64,000 nucleotides of DNA, taken from positions 62,001 through 126,000 of the forward strand of contig CAVYYX010000021.1 in NCBI GenBank assembly GCA_963772825.1. Reading direction: 5' to 3'. The translations under genes were made by a program, and so were the position numbers. Numbering within the stretch: the stretch's first letter is position 1; each line of letters starts with the position of its first letter. Shown here piece by piece: positions 16,775 to 26,468 of this stretch. The notes beneath the pieces are model-generated. The model saw only the letters and a list, made by a program, of their open reading frames with translations, was not told the origin of the DNA and searched no databases. The DNA is from Desertimonas sp963772825. Lineage in GTDB: Bacteria; Actinomycetota; Acidimicrobiia; Acidimicrobiales; Ilumatobacteraceae.

Positions 16775-18827
16775 GAGGCGTCGAGCGCGGAGGCGGGATC
16801 GTCCGCGTGACGGGAGCGACCTGCGTGGCGGGAGCGCTGTACTCGTCGTCGTGGTGGGAGATGTTCAGCTCGAGCGGGCCGTCTCCGTCACCCGACTCAG
16901 CGAGGCCCTGTTGGATCAGGTGGGCGACCTCGCGACCGTCGATCGTCTCCTTCTCGAGCAGCGACTCGGCGATCAGTTCGAGGCCACGGCGATGCTTGGT
17001 GAGCAGCTTGGTGGCTCGATCCTCCTGCTCGGTGAGCACGCGAGCGATCTCCTCGTCGAGCAGCTTGGCGGTGTCGTCGGAGTACTCCCGCCCGGCGGAC
17101 ATCAGGTCCTCGCCGAGGAAGACGTGCTGTTGCGAGCTCCAGGCCATCGGCCCGACGCGCTCGCTCATGCCCCACTCGCGCACCATCCGGCGGGCGATGC
17201 TGGTGGCCTGCTCGAGGTCGTTGGCAGCGCCCGAGTTGAGGTGGTTGAAGACGATCTTCTCGGCGACGCGCCCGCCCATCGCTTTGCAGATGATGTCCTC
17301 GAAGTACTCCTTGGCGTACGTGTGGCGCTCCTGGGGGAGGCTCCACGTGACGCCGAGCGCCATGCCACGAGGCAGGATCGTGACCTTGTGCAGCGGGTCG
17401 CCGTGCGGGAGCACGGTGGCCAGCAGGGCGTGGCCGCCCTCGTGATAGGCGGTGGCCCGCTTCTCGTCGGCGGTCATCACCAAGCTCTCGCGGAGGGCAC
17501 CGAGCACGACCCGGTCGCGGGCGTTCTCGAAGTCGATCCGCTCGATCAGCTTCGAGCCGCGGCGGACGGCCACGAGGGCTGCCTCGTTGACGAGGTTGGC
17601 GAGGTCGGCGCCGGACATCCCCGGCGTCGCCTTGGCCATCGTTGCGAGGTCGACGTCGGGGCCGATGCGCTTGTCGCGGGCGTGCACCTCGAGGATCGCC
17701 TTGCGCTCCTCGAACTCGGGGAGCGGCACGACGATCTGACGGTCGAAGCGTCCGGGGCGCAGGAGGGCCGGGTCGAGGATGTCGGGCCGGTTCGTGGCCG
17801 CGAGGATGACGATGCCCTCGGCGGTCTCGAACCCGTCCATCTCGGAGAGCATCTGGTTCAGCGTCTGCTCGCGCTCGTCGTGCCCACCGCCGAGCCCCGC
17901 GCCGCGCTTACGACCGATCGAGTCGATCTCGTCGATGAAGATGATCGCCCGGCCCATCCGGCGGGCCTGTTGAAACAGGTCGCGGACGCGGCTGGCCCCG
18001 ACGCCGACGAACATCTCCATGAAGTCCGAGCCGGTGACGGACAGGAACCCGACGCCTGCCTCGCCGGCGACGGCCCGGGCGAACAGCGTCTTGCCGGTCC
18101 CCGGCGGGCCGACGAGGAGCATGCCCTTGGGGACACGGGCACCGATCTCCCGGAACCGATCGGGCATCCGCAGGAAGTCGACGACCTCGGTGATCTCCTG
18201 CTTGACCCCTTCGTAGCCGGCGATGTCGGCGAACGTCGTCGACGGGCGGTCCTGGCTGTAGGCCTTGGCGCGGCTGCGCCCGATCGACATCACGTTGCCC
18301 ATCTGCCCGGCGGCGCGGCGCTGCATCCACACGAAGAAGCCGATGATCAGCAGCACGGGCAGCAACAGCCCGGCGATGCTCAGGAACCAATTGCTGCTCG
18401 GCGTCTTGAACTCGTACTCGACGCCGGCATCGCGCAGCGCCGTCTCGTCCTCCTCGGACAGCCCGCGCTCGCCACCGCCTGTGGTGCTGAACTGCGTACC
18501 GTCCGTGTATTCGCCGCTGATCGCGCCCGACGAGTTGTTGATCTCGACCGACTCGACCTTGCCGTCTTCGACCTGTTGCATGAACTCCGTGTAGGTGACC
18601 TGGGAGCCCTCGTCCCGCGGCCACAGACTGGGGAGCAGCAGCGCCGCGGCGACGACCCCGGCGAGCACGTAGAGCGCCCAGCGCGGCCAACCGCCCGGCT
18701 TGCGTTGAGGCTGATCGCCGCCGTTGGGATTCGGCGTACGCTTATCGCCGGAGGGCCGCTGAGGACCACCTCGCGCCGGTCCGCGGCCGGGCGGCGGCGG
18801 AGGAGGCGGCGGCGGCAGATTGCTCAT
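16722..18827 (-). CDS. ftsH: ATP-dependent zinc metalloprotease FtsH
   Basis: Membrane-bound AAA+ protease that degrades misfolded membrane and regulatory proteins. 701 residues: a Pro-rich N-terminus (13 residues with nine consecutive Pro), TM1 about 45-65 (WALYVLAGVVAAALLLPSLW), an extracytoplasmic domain, TM2 (FLSIAGLLLPVLLIIGFFVW), then Walker A GPPGTGKT, Walker B IIFIDEIDSIG, the second-region-of-homology DPALLRPGRFDRQIV, and the zinc site HEGGH. The C-terminal tail is low complexity and ends in an Arg/Pro-rich stretch that overlaps the thioredoxin-like gene by 53 bp, so the last 17 codons may be unimportant. ATG 18827 has TAGCAT six bases upstream. Confidence 0.96.
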   Translation of the reverse strand: MSNLPPPPPPPPPGRGPARGGPQRPSGDKRTPNPNGGDQPQRKPGGWPRWALYVLAGVVAAALLLPSLWPRDEGSQVTYTEFMQQVEDGKVESVEINNSSGAISGEYTDGTQFSTTGGGERGLSEEDETALRDAGVEYEFKTPSSNWFLSIAGLLLPVLLIIGFFVWMQRRAAGQMGNVMSIGRSRAKAYSQDRPSTTFADIAGYEGVKQEITEVVDFLRMPDRFREIGARVPKGMLLVGPPGTGKTLFARAVAGEAGVGFLSVTGSDFMEMFVGVGASRVRDLFQQARRMGRAIIFIDEIDSIGRKRGAGLGGGHDEREQTLNQMLSEMDGFETAEGIVILAATNRPDILDPALLRPGRFDRQIVVPLPEFEERKAILEVHARDKRIGPDVDLATMAKATPGMSGADLANLVNEAALVAVRRGSKLIERIDFENARDRVVLGALRESLVMTADEKRATAYHEGGHALLATVLPHGDPLHKVTILPRGMALGVTWSLPQERHTYAKEYFEDIICKAMGGRVAEKIVFNHLNSGAANDLEQATSIARRMVREWGMSERVGPMAWSSQQHVFLGEDLMSAGREYSDDTAKLLDEEIARVLTEQEDRATKLLTKHRRGLELIAESLLEKETIDGREVAHLIQQGLAESGDGDGPLELNISHHDDEYSAPATQVAPVTRTIPPPRSTPPRGPRGRWPRRPTGRSL

Positions 18828-18833
18828 GGATCC

Positions 18834-18839
18834 ATGCTA
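18834..18839 (-). promoter_or_regulatory. -10-like hexamer TAGCAT, 6 bp before ftsH ATG
   Basis: On the minus strand TAGCAT, GGATCC, then ATG 18827. No ribosome binding site, so a leaderless ftsH mRNA is likely. Confidence 0.5.
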
Positions 18840-18892
18840 CGGCCAGATCCGCGGCGAGGATGGTGCTCGTGACGTAACGTGCGCCACTTATG

Positions 18893-18971
18893 CAGCGTTC
18901 CCCGGCCAAGCCACCTACTGCCTGCGCCGCTTCTGACCGCTCCCTCGCTGGCGCTCGGTCGCTCGCATCGG
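18893..18971 (+). repeat. Family A intergenic repeat (A2)
   Basis: GCAGCGTTCCCCGGCCAAGC followed by CTCGCTGGCGCTCGGTCGCT and CGCATCGG. Slightly diverged. It lies between ftsH and the DUF3499 gene and ends just before the latter's Shine-Dalgarno. Confidence 0.6.
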
Positions 18972-18984
18972 TGGAGGTACTTCC

Positions 18985-19233
18985 ATGAGCCCATTCGGGA
19001 GTGGTTTGCGGCGCCAGTGTTCCCGTCCGACGTGCTCAGACGTCGCCCTCGTGACGCTCACCTACGAGTACCGGCGATCTCAGGTGTGGCTCGACCACCT
19101 CTCGGTCGAGCGCGATCCACACGCCTACGACCTGTGCCGCCGCCATGCCGACGATCTCTCCGTGCCTCTCGGCTGGCACCTCGCCGACCGTCGCCGGCCA
19201 CTCAGCGTCGATCGCGACCTCCTGGCCGGCTGA
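18985..19233 (+). CDS. DUF3499 family small zinc-ribbon-like protein
   Basis: 82 residues. The pattern CSRPTCSDVALVTLTYEYRR near the N-terminus and HAYDLCRRHADDLSVPLGW later give two Cys pairs/His positions consistent with a small zinc-binding fold, the layout of DUF3499 proteins such as Rv3258c. A Shine-Dalgarno GGAGGT lies seven bases before ATG 18985. In many actinobacteria this gene is next to manB (phosphomannomutase), which here lies 4 kb downstream. Function unknown; the location argues for a link with cell-wall mannose metabolism or regulation. Confidence 0.8.
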   Translation: MSPFGSGLRRQCSRPTCSDVALVTLTYEYRRSQVWLDHLSVERDPHAYDLCRRHADDLSVPLGWHLADRRRPLSVDRDLLAG

Positions 19234-19246
19234 CGCCCCCGCACGG

Positions 19247-19293
19247 TTTGCGTCAGCGCGACGACCGGGTGTGCGTCGTCCGTCTGACGCAAA
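19247..19293 (+). terminator. Long imperfect hairpin after DUF3499
   Basis: Arms TTTGCGTCAG (19247-19256) and CTGACGCAAA (19284-19293) are perfect complements, and an inner ACGAC/GTCGT pair extends the stem. There is no T-run on the + strand, so a Rho-independent terminator is not certain; it could also bind a regulator ahead of the next gene. Confidence 0.45.
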
Positions 19294-19318
19294 CGGGCCG
19301 GCGTTAGCGTGGCGGGTC

Positions 19319-20044
19319 GTGTCGTCGCCGCTCCGCCCCGTCGCGATGCGCGACACGGGACGGCGTATCGACGTTCCCCTGGCGTTGCTCACGTGGCTGG
19401 CGGCGTGGCTGCTCGGCCAGGTCGTCGCCCTCGTCGTCTACTCCGCCGGAGGGTACGAGGACGTCGACGACGTGCCGATCTCCGTGCTGTTCGTCAGCCA
19501 GTTGCTCGTCTGGGGAATCTTCATCGGGGCGATGGTGCTGGCGTCCCGACGCGGCGGCACGGGCAGATTCCGCGACGACTACCAAGTCGATGCCAGGGGT
19601 GTCGACCTGCTGGGCGCCCCGATCGGCGTGCTCAGCCAGCTTGTCCTCGTGCCCCTCGTGTACCTGCCGCTCGAGCGGCTGTGGGGGGACGTGTTCACCG
19701 AGGAGCGATTGACCGAGAACGCCAAGGACCTCGTCGATCGGGCGTCGGGCGGCTCGATGGTCCTGCTCGTGTTGATGGTCTGCGTCGGGGCGCCAGTGGT
19801 GGAGGAACTCGTCTATCGCGGCCTCGTGCAGGGCTCGCTGGCGGACCGGGTCAATCCGCTGCCGGCGTGGTTGGCCGCCTCGGCGCTGTTCGCCCTCATC
19901 CACTTCCGCCCCGTCGAGTACCCGGGCCTCCTCGTGATCGGGCTCGTGTGCGGCGCCTGTGCGCTGGTCACCGGGCGCCTCGGCATGGCCATCGCCTGTC
20001 ACGTCGGCTTCAATGTGACCGGCCTGCTTCTTGCGTTGGACTGA
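19319..20044 (+). CDS. CPBP-family intramembrane metalloprotease
   Basis: Polytopic protein of 241 residues, a type II CAAX prenyl protease/Abi (CPBP) member. The signature motifs are present: VVEELVYRGLVQGSL (EExxxR), ALIHFRPVEYPG and the C-terminal AIACHVGFNVTG with the His and Asn. Membrane segments include LLTWLAAWLLGQVVALVVYS and QLLVWGIFIGAMVLASRRGG. GTG 19319 is chosen because TAGCGT lies eight bases upstream; ATG 19346 is also possible. Role may be protein quality control or bacteriocin-type immunity; the substrate is unknown. Confidence 0.85.
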   Translation: MSSPLRPVAMRDTGRRIDVPLALLTWLAAWLLGQVVALVVYSAGGYEDVDDVPISVLFVSQLLVWGIFIGAMVLASRRGGTGRFRDDYQVDARGVDLLGAPIGVLSQLVLVPLVYLPLERLWGDVFTEERLTENAKDLVDRASGGSMVLLVLMVCVGAPVVEELVYRGLVQGSLADRVNPLPAWLAASALFALIHFRPVEYPGLLVIGLVCGACALVTGRLGMAIACHVGFNVTGLLLALD

Positions 20045-20096
20045 CCGTGCCCTGCCGCCTTCCCGAGGAGTCTCCCTGGCATGATTGTTCGCGCTC

Positions 20097-23000
20097 ATGA
20101 GTGACTTGCGACACCGCGACGGCGATGCCGGGGCGATCGATCCGGAGGGCGACGACTTCGTCGCCCAGTTCGACCGAGAATTCGGACCTCCGACGACCAC
20201 CGCCGTGATCGACGACGCCCCACCCGCCCCGTCGGACGCGCCACCGCTGACGCCCGACGTCGATTCCGACACCATGCCGCCCGAGGTCATGGTCGAGCCG
20301 ATCGAGTCTCGACGGTCGCTTCCGGCCCGGATCGGGATGCGGATCATCCGCCGGCCCTATCAGTGGCTGCGCCGGCCGTGGCCCGACGACCGCGTGGTGC
20401 GCCTCGCCGTCACCGTGTCGACGCTCGTCGTCACGACGTTCATCATGATGCGCGTCGTTCACTTCCGGCCGATCCTCGGCGACGATTTGATCTTCGACGA
20501 CGTCACACCGACGGGTGGCGACATGGGTTCCCACGTCTGGGCCCCGGCCTACCTGCGCGACCACCTGCTGCCCAACTTCCAGCTCAGTGGGTGGAGCATG
20601 GACTGGTACGGCGGACTGCCGGTGTACCGCTTCTACATGGTCGTCCCGGCGCTGGCGATGGCCATCCTCGACACGTTCCTGCCGTATGGCGTGGCCTTCA
20701 AGCTCGTCGCCATCTCCGGCCTCGTGACGCTGCCGTTCACGTGTTGGGCCTTCGGCCGCCTCGCGCGCTTCCGCTACCCGTTGCCGGAGCTGTTCGCCTT
20801 CGCCGGGCTGTGCTTCGCGCTCAACGAAAGCACGACGATCTACGGCGGCAACGTGCTGGCGACGATGGCCGGCGAGTTCTCGTTCTCGATCGCCATCAGC
20901 CTGATGATGCTCGGCCTCGGGCTGCTCGCCCGCGGCCTCGACGACGGCAAGGGCCGGCTGATGATGTGGGCGTCGATCGTCCTGGCGTTGGCCTGCCTGA
21001 GCCACGGCATCGTGCTGATCTACACGGCGGTCGGCGCTCTGGTGATCGTCATCTGCCGCTGCGGAGCCGACCTCTGGCGCCTGCTCGTCAGCCGCATCGG
21101 CCGGCGCCAGGACGACGGCGGTGGCGACCGGGGTCTGGTGTACACGGTGCTGATCACGCCGGCCCTCGTCGGCCTCGTCGTGCTGCTCACGCAGGCCCTC
21201 GATGTGTCGCTCAAGCTGGTCGCCGTCGCCTTCGTCCCGGGGATCGTCGCGACCGTCGTGCTGTGCATCCGCTCCGGCTGGAGCTGGCTCCCCAACCAGC
21301 TGTTCGTCAAGCGACTGCTGTACGGCGCCTCGATCGGCGGGCTCACCTTGCTCCTCGCCGCCTTCTGGGTCGGGCCGTTCCTGTTCAACCACGACTACAT
21401 GACCGACATGAAGTACGGGTTCAAGCCCGATGGCGGCAGCGAGTCGTTCTGGTCGATGCTCTTCGACCAGGAGCCGTTCCTCGACGTGCTCATCAACACG
21501 CTGGCCATCGTCGGGTTGATCGCCGCCATCGCCCGCCGTCACGTCTACGGGGTCGCCCTCGGGCTCACCGGCCTGATCGCGGTGGCGATGGTCTACCTGA
21601 CCCGCGACAGCCTTCCGGTCATCGGGCTGTTGTGGAACCCCCGGGTCCTGCCCTGGGTCTACCTGATGCGCTACCTGATGATGATGGTCGGTGCCGTCGA
21701 GGTGGCCGGCGTGCTCGTCAACTGGCTGCGCAACCGTCCGGCCCGTGAGGTGCCCGGCGTGGGCACGAGGTCGTTGATCGGCGGCGCCATCGGCCTGGCC
21801 GTGCTCGTCGTCTTCGGCTTCGTCTTCCAGATGCTCCCGGGCGGCAGCAAGATCGGCGACCAGTACGCCTGGGGCCCGATCCGCTCCGTGCACGGTATGC
21901 CCGACGCCCGCAGCGACGGTTGGCCGGCGTACAACTTCCGGGGCTACGAGTCCAAGCCGCTGTACCCCGAGTACCACGACCTCGTCCAGACGATGGGCGA
22001 TCTCGGCGCCCGCGACGACGGCGCCGGCTGCGGTCGTGCCCTGTGGGAGATCGACAACCGCGACGGCGTCGGCAACGGCAAGTACGGCACGACGATGGCC
22101 CTCATGCTGCTGCCGTTCTGGACCGACGGCTGCATCCAGTCGATGGAGGGCCTCTACTTCGAGGCGTCCGGCACGACGCCCTACCACTTCCTCACGGCGG
22201 CGGCGATGTCCGACCGGGCGTCCAACCCCGTGCGTCAGCTGCGCTACACCGACAACGATGCCGCCGTCGGGATCCAGCACATCAACGACCTCGGCGTCCG
22301 CTACGTGATGGTCACCACCGACGAGGCGATCGCCGAGGCGGAGACTCGCCCGGAGCTGACCCCGGTCGCCGAGAGCGGGCCTTGGCGCATCTTCGAGTAC
22401 ACCGACGCGGCCATCGTCGAGGCCCTCGACGTCCAGCCGGTCGTCGTCAACGGGCGCGACGGCGACCAGCGCGAGTGCTTCTTGGAGATCGGCACCTCGT
22501 GGTTCCAGCACCAGGACGAGTGGGCGGCGATGCCGGCGGTCGACGGACCCGAGACCTGGCAGCGCATCGACGTCGCCATCGACGAGAGTCGCCAAGAGCC
22601 CCAAGGCCAGGGCACCGACGAGTGCGGCGATCCGCAGTCGTCCACGTCGCGGCGGGTGAACATCGTCCAGCCGGTGCAGGACATCGACGTCGTCGACCTC
22701 CCCGAGGTCGAGGTGACGAACGTCGAGATGGGCGAGCAGTCCGTCGAGTTCGACGTCTCGGAGCCCGGCGTGCCCGTGCTCGTGCGCGTCAGCTACTTCC
22801 CCAACTGGACCGCCCACGGGGCTGAGGGTCCGTACCGCATCGGCCCCAACCAAATGGTTGTCGTGCCGACCGACACCCATGTCCGGCTGGCGTTCGAGCG
22901 TTCCAACACCGACCTGTTCTTCTACGGGATGACCGTGCTCGGCATCGCCCTGGCGCTGTTCGCCAGGTTCCGTGGCGACGCGAACTATCCCAAGCTCGCC

Positions 23001-23201
23001 CCGACGGGCGGCAGCGAGCTGCCGCCGCCCACCTGGTCGTCGCCGACGATCGACGAGCAGGTCGCCGGGTGGGCGCCCCGCCAGCTCGGGCCTGGGACCG
23101 ATGGTGAGCCGCCGCCACCTCCCCAATCGACACCGCTGGCGCCGGCGCTCCCCGCGCCGCGGCCGTCGCCGGACGATCGATCGGGTAACTCGATAGCCTG
23201 A
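20097..23201 (+). CDS. Giant GT-C-like membrane protein (6-pyruvoyl-tetrahydropterin synthase-related domain)
   Basis: 1,034 residues. An acidic 70-residue cytosolic N-terminus precedes TM1 (LAVTVSTLVVTTFIMMRVVH), a first extracytoplasmic loop with TPTGGDMGSHVWAPAYLRD (the acidic loop typical of GT-C enzymes), about 12 more segments, then a large extracytoplasmic domain (about 570-920) with EYHDLVQTMGDLGARDDGAG and a last membrane segment (LFFYGMTVLGIALALFARF). This matches the family known as PTPS-related membrane proteins. GT-C enzymes use polyprenyl-phosphate sugars on the outer face, fitting the glycan context. ATG 20097 is chosen; TTG 20085 is possible. It is 8 bp before manB. Confidence 0.75.
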   Translation: MSDLRHRDGDAGAIDPEGDDFVAQFDREFGPPTTTAVIDDAPPAPSDAPPLTPDVDSDTMPPEVMVEPIESRRSLPARIGMRIIRRPYQWLRRPWPDDRVVRLAVTVSTLVVTTFIMMRVVHFRPILGDDLIFDDVTPTGGDMGSHVWAPAYLRDHLLPNFQLSGWSMDWYGGLPVYRFYMVVPALAMAILDTFLPYGVAFKLVAISGLVTLPFTCWAFGRLARFRYPLPELFAFAGLCFALNESTTIYGGNVLATMAGEFSFSIAISLMMLGLGLLARGLDDGKGRLMMWASIVLALACLSHGIVLIYTAVGALVIVICRCGADLWRLLVSRIGRRQDDGGGDRGLVYTVLITPALVGLVVLLTQALDVSLKLVAVAFVPGIVATVVLCIRSGWSWLPNQLFVKRLLYGASIGGLTLLLAAFWVGPFLFNHDYMTDMKYGFKPDGGSESFWSMLFDQEPFLDVLINTLAIVGLIAAIARRHVYGVALGLTGLIAVAMVYLTRDSLPVIGLLWNPRVLPWVYLMRYLMMMVGAVEVAGVLVNWLRNRPAREVPGVGTRSLIGGAIGLAVLVVFGFVFQMLPGGSKIGDQYAWGPIRSVHGMPDARSDGWPAYNFRGYESKPLYPEYHDLVQTMGDLGARDDGAGCGRALWEIDNRDGVGNGKYGTTMALMLLPFWTDGCIQSMEGLYFEASGTTPYHFLTAAAMSDRASNPVRQLRYTDNDAAVGIQHINDLGVRYVMVTTDEAIAEAETRPELTPVAESGPWRIFEYTDAAIVEALDVQPVVVNGRDGDQRECFLEIGTSWFQHQDEWAAMPAVDGPETWQRIDVAIDESRQEPQGQGTDECGDPQSSTSRRVNIVQPVQDIDVVDLPEVEVTNVEMGEQSVEFDVSEPGVPVLVRVSYFPNWTAHGAEGPYRIGPNQMVVVPTDTHVRLAFERSNTDLFFYGMTVLGIALALFARFRGDANYPKLAPTGGSELPPPTWSSPTIDEQVAGWAPRQLGPGTDGEPPPPPQSTPLAPALPAPRPSPDDRSGNSIA

Positions 23202-23209
23202 TTGCCGCC

Positions 23210-24580
23210 ATGTCCGTTCTCGACGAGATCGTCAAGGCGTACGACATCCGAGGAACGGTTCCCGACCAGCTCGACGCCGAGGTCGCCCGCGCCTTCGGGG
23301 TGGCGTTCGCCACCCACACCGGGGCCAGCAAGGGTCTTGGCGGTGCCCAGGAGAACGCGATCGTGGTCGGTCGCGACATGCGCCCGTCCGGACCGGAGCT
23401 CGTCGCCGCCTTCACCGACGGCGCGCTCGCCCAGGGCGTCGACGTACTCGACATCGGGTTGGCCTCGTCCGACCTGCTCTACTACGCGTCGGGGAGCCGC
23501 CGGCTGCCGGCGGCGATGTTCACGGCGTCGCACAACCCGGCCGAGTACAACGGGATCAAGTTGTGTCACGCCGGCGCGCTGCCGGTCGACCTCGGGGTGA
23601 TCAAGTCGCTGACCAGCGAGGTTCTCGATGGCGGAGGTCCTCTGCCGGCGCCTCGAGCGGGGCGGCGGACCGAGCAGAACCTGCTCGCCGACTTCGTCGA
23701 CCACGTCGTCTCGTTCGTCGACATCGGGGCCCTACATCCGAGGCGGGTGGTGGCCGACACCGCCAATGGGATGGGCGGATTGGTGGTCCCTGCAGTCTTC
23801 GAGCGGCTCGGCGTGTTCGAGCTCGAGGTCATGTACCCGGAGCTCGACGGCACGTTTCCGAACCACCCCGCCGATCCGCTGCAGCCTGCCAACCAGCGAG
23901 ATCTTCGGGCGCGAGTCGTGTCCGGTGGCTTCGATATCGGCCTGGCGTTCGACGGTGACGCCGACCGTGTGTTCGTGGTCGACGAGACCGGTGCCGGCCT
24001 GTCGGGCTCGACGACGACGGCGATCTTGTCGGCGGTGACGCTGCGCTCCCATCCCGGTGCGACGATCCTCCACAACCTGATCTGTTCGAGAGCGGTGCCA
24101 GAGGTGATCGCCGAGAACGGCGGCGTGCCGGTCCGCACACGGGTCGGGCATTCGTTCATCAAGCAGCAGATGGCCGAGACCGGCGCGGTGTTCGGCGGCG
24201 AGCACTCGGCGCACTACTACTTCGCGGCGAACTACGGCGCCGACTCCGGGCTCATCGCCACGGTGCAGATGTTGTCCGAGCTGACCCGCTCCGACGACGT
24301 GCTCTCCAAGGTGCGCGTGCCCTACGAGCGCTATACGCAGAGCGGCGAGATCAACACCCACGTCAACGACGCCGGTGCCGTGCTCGCCGGCGTCAGCGCG
24401 CAGTACGTCGATGGTCGCCAGGACCACCTCGACGGGCTCACGGTCGAGTTCGACAGCTGGTGGTTCAACCTCAGGCCGTCGAACACCGAGCCGCTCCTGC
24501 GGCTGAACCTCGAAGCCGAGACTCGCGACGAGTGCGAGAGCCGCGTCACCGAGCTGCTCTCGTTGATCACCAGCAACTGA
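23210..24580 (+). CDS. manB: Phosphomannomutase/phosphoglucomutase
   Basis: Interconverts mannose-6-phosphate and mannose-1-phosphate (or the glucose forms), feeding GDP-mannose synthesis. 456 residues of the alpha-D-phosphohexomutase fold. Seen: substrate-entry AYDIRGTVPDQLDAE, the phosphoserine loop FTASHNPAEYNGIKL, the metal loop AFDGDADRVF, the sugar-binding GGEHSAHYYF and the phosphate-binding LRPSNTEPLLRLN. All five family regions are intact. It lies in the conserved actinobacterial block with DUF3499, a Trm112-like gene and sahH, and its product would supply Gmd. Confidence 0.93.
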   Translation: MSVLDEIVKAYDIRGTVPDQLDAEVARAFGVAFATHTGASKGLGGAQENAIVVGRDMRPSGPELVAAFTDGALAQGVDVLDIGLASSDLLYYASGSRRLPAAMFTASHNPAEYNGIKLCHAGALPVDLGVIKSLTSEVLDGGGPLPAPRAGRRTEQNLLADFVDHVVSFVDIGALHPRRVVADTANGMGGLVVPAVFERLGVFELEVMYPELDGTFPNHPADPLQPANQRDLRARVVSGGFDIGLAFDGDADRVFVVDETGAGLSGSTTTAILSAVTLRSHPGATILHNLICSRAVPEVIAENGGVPVRTRVGHSFIKQQMAETGAVFGGEHSAHYYFAANYGADSGLIATVQMLSELTRSDDVLSKVRVPYERYTQSGEINTHVNDAGAVLAGVSAQYVDGRQDHLDGLTVEFDSWWFNLRPSNTEPLLRLNLEAETRDECESRVTELLSLITSN

Positions 24581-24595
24581 CCGATGGAGTATCAG

Positions 24596-24847
24596 ATGTC
24601 ACTTGCGCCAGAGTTGCTTTCGATCCTTGCCTGCCCGGAGGACAAGGGTCCGCTGTACTACATCGAGGACCTCGACGTCCTGTTCAACCCCCGCCTGCAG
24701 CGCGCCTATCGCGTGCGTGAGGGCATCCCGGTGATGCTCATCGACGAGGCCCAGAGTCTCGAACCGACCGAGACGGAGCGCCTGCTCGCCCGTGTCGAGG
24801 CCGAAGGCATCCCGCCGACCTTTGTCGTCCCCAAGGAGGAGAACTGA
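24596..24847 (+). CDS. Trm112-like protein
   Basis: 83 residues from ATG 24596, with a Shine-Dalgarno GGAG upstream; ATG 24584 is a possible earlier start. LLSILACPEDKGPLYYIEDL and AYRVREGIPVMLIDEA match the small Trm112/YcaR fold (LAxPxDKGPL and RxGIPVML). Only one Cys remains, so a zinc ribbon is unlikely. In other bacteria such proteins activate methyltransferases or precede lipid A genes; here it sits between manB and sahH, the usual actinobacterial position. Function here is unproven. Confidence 0.85.
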   Translation: MSLAPELLSILACPEDKGPLYYIEDLDVLFNPRLQRAYRVREGIPVMLIDEAQSLEPTETERLLARVEAEGIPPTFVVPKEEN

Positions 24848-24860
24848 CATGACCGTCCAC

Positions 24861-24924
24861 TGCGTTCCCCGGCCACGCAGGCCGCTACTGGCCGCGCCCT
24901 CGCTGGCGCTCGGTCGCTCGCAAG
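24861..24924 (+). repeat. Family A intergenic repeat (A3)
   Basis: TGCGTTCCCCGGCCACGCAG, then CTCGCTGGCGCTCGGTCGCT. It fills most of the 93-bp gap before sahH and so occupies the leader of sahH, where an SAH riboswitch might otherwise be expected. Confidence 0.7.
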
Positions 24925-24940
24925 TAGCTAGGGAGCTTTC

Positions 24941-26404
<1,464 letters not shown>

Positions 26405-26455
26405 GCCCGAGCGGCGACGTCGGGGGGCGACGACCGCTGCGGACATGGCCGGAAC

Positions 26456-26461
26456 TATTTT
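26456..26461 (+). promoter_or_regulatory. -10-like hexamer TATTTT, 7 bp before ATG
   Basis: TATTTT, GATCGGG, ATG 26469. Supports the lipoprotein-type start and a leaderless mRNA. No convincing -35. Confidence 0.5.
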
Positions 26462-26468
26462 GATCGGG

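Noticed and set aside
20010..23126. 1,038-codon minus-strand open frame
   Set aside because: Mirror of the GT-C-like gene on the other strand; His/Gln/Asp-rich with no domain.
24848..24940. Possible SAH riboswitch before sahH
   Set aside because: The gap is almost wholly a family A repeat copy; the riboswitch core was not seen.
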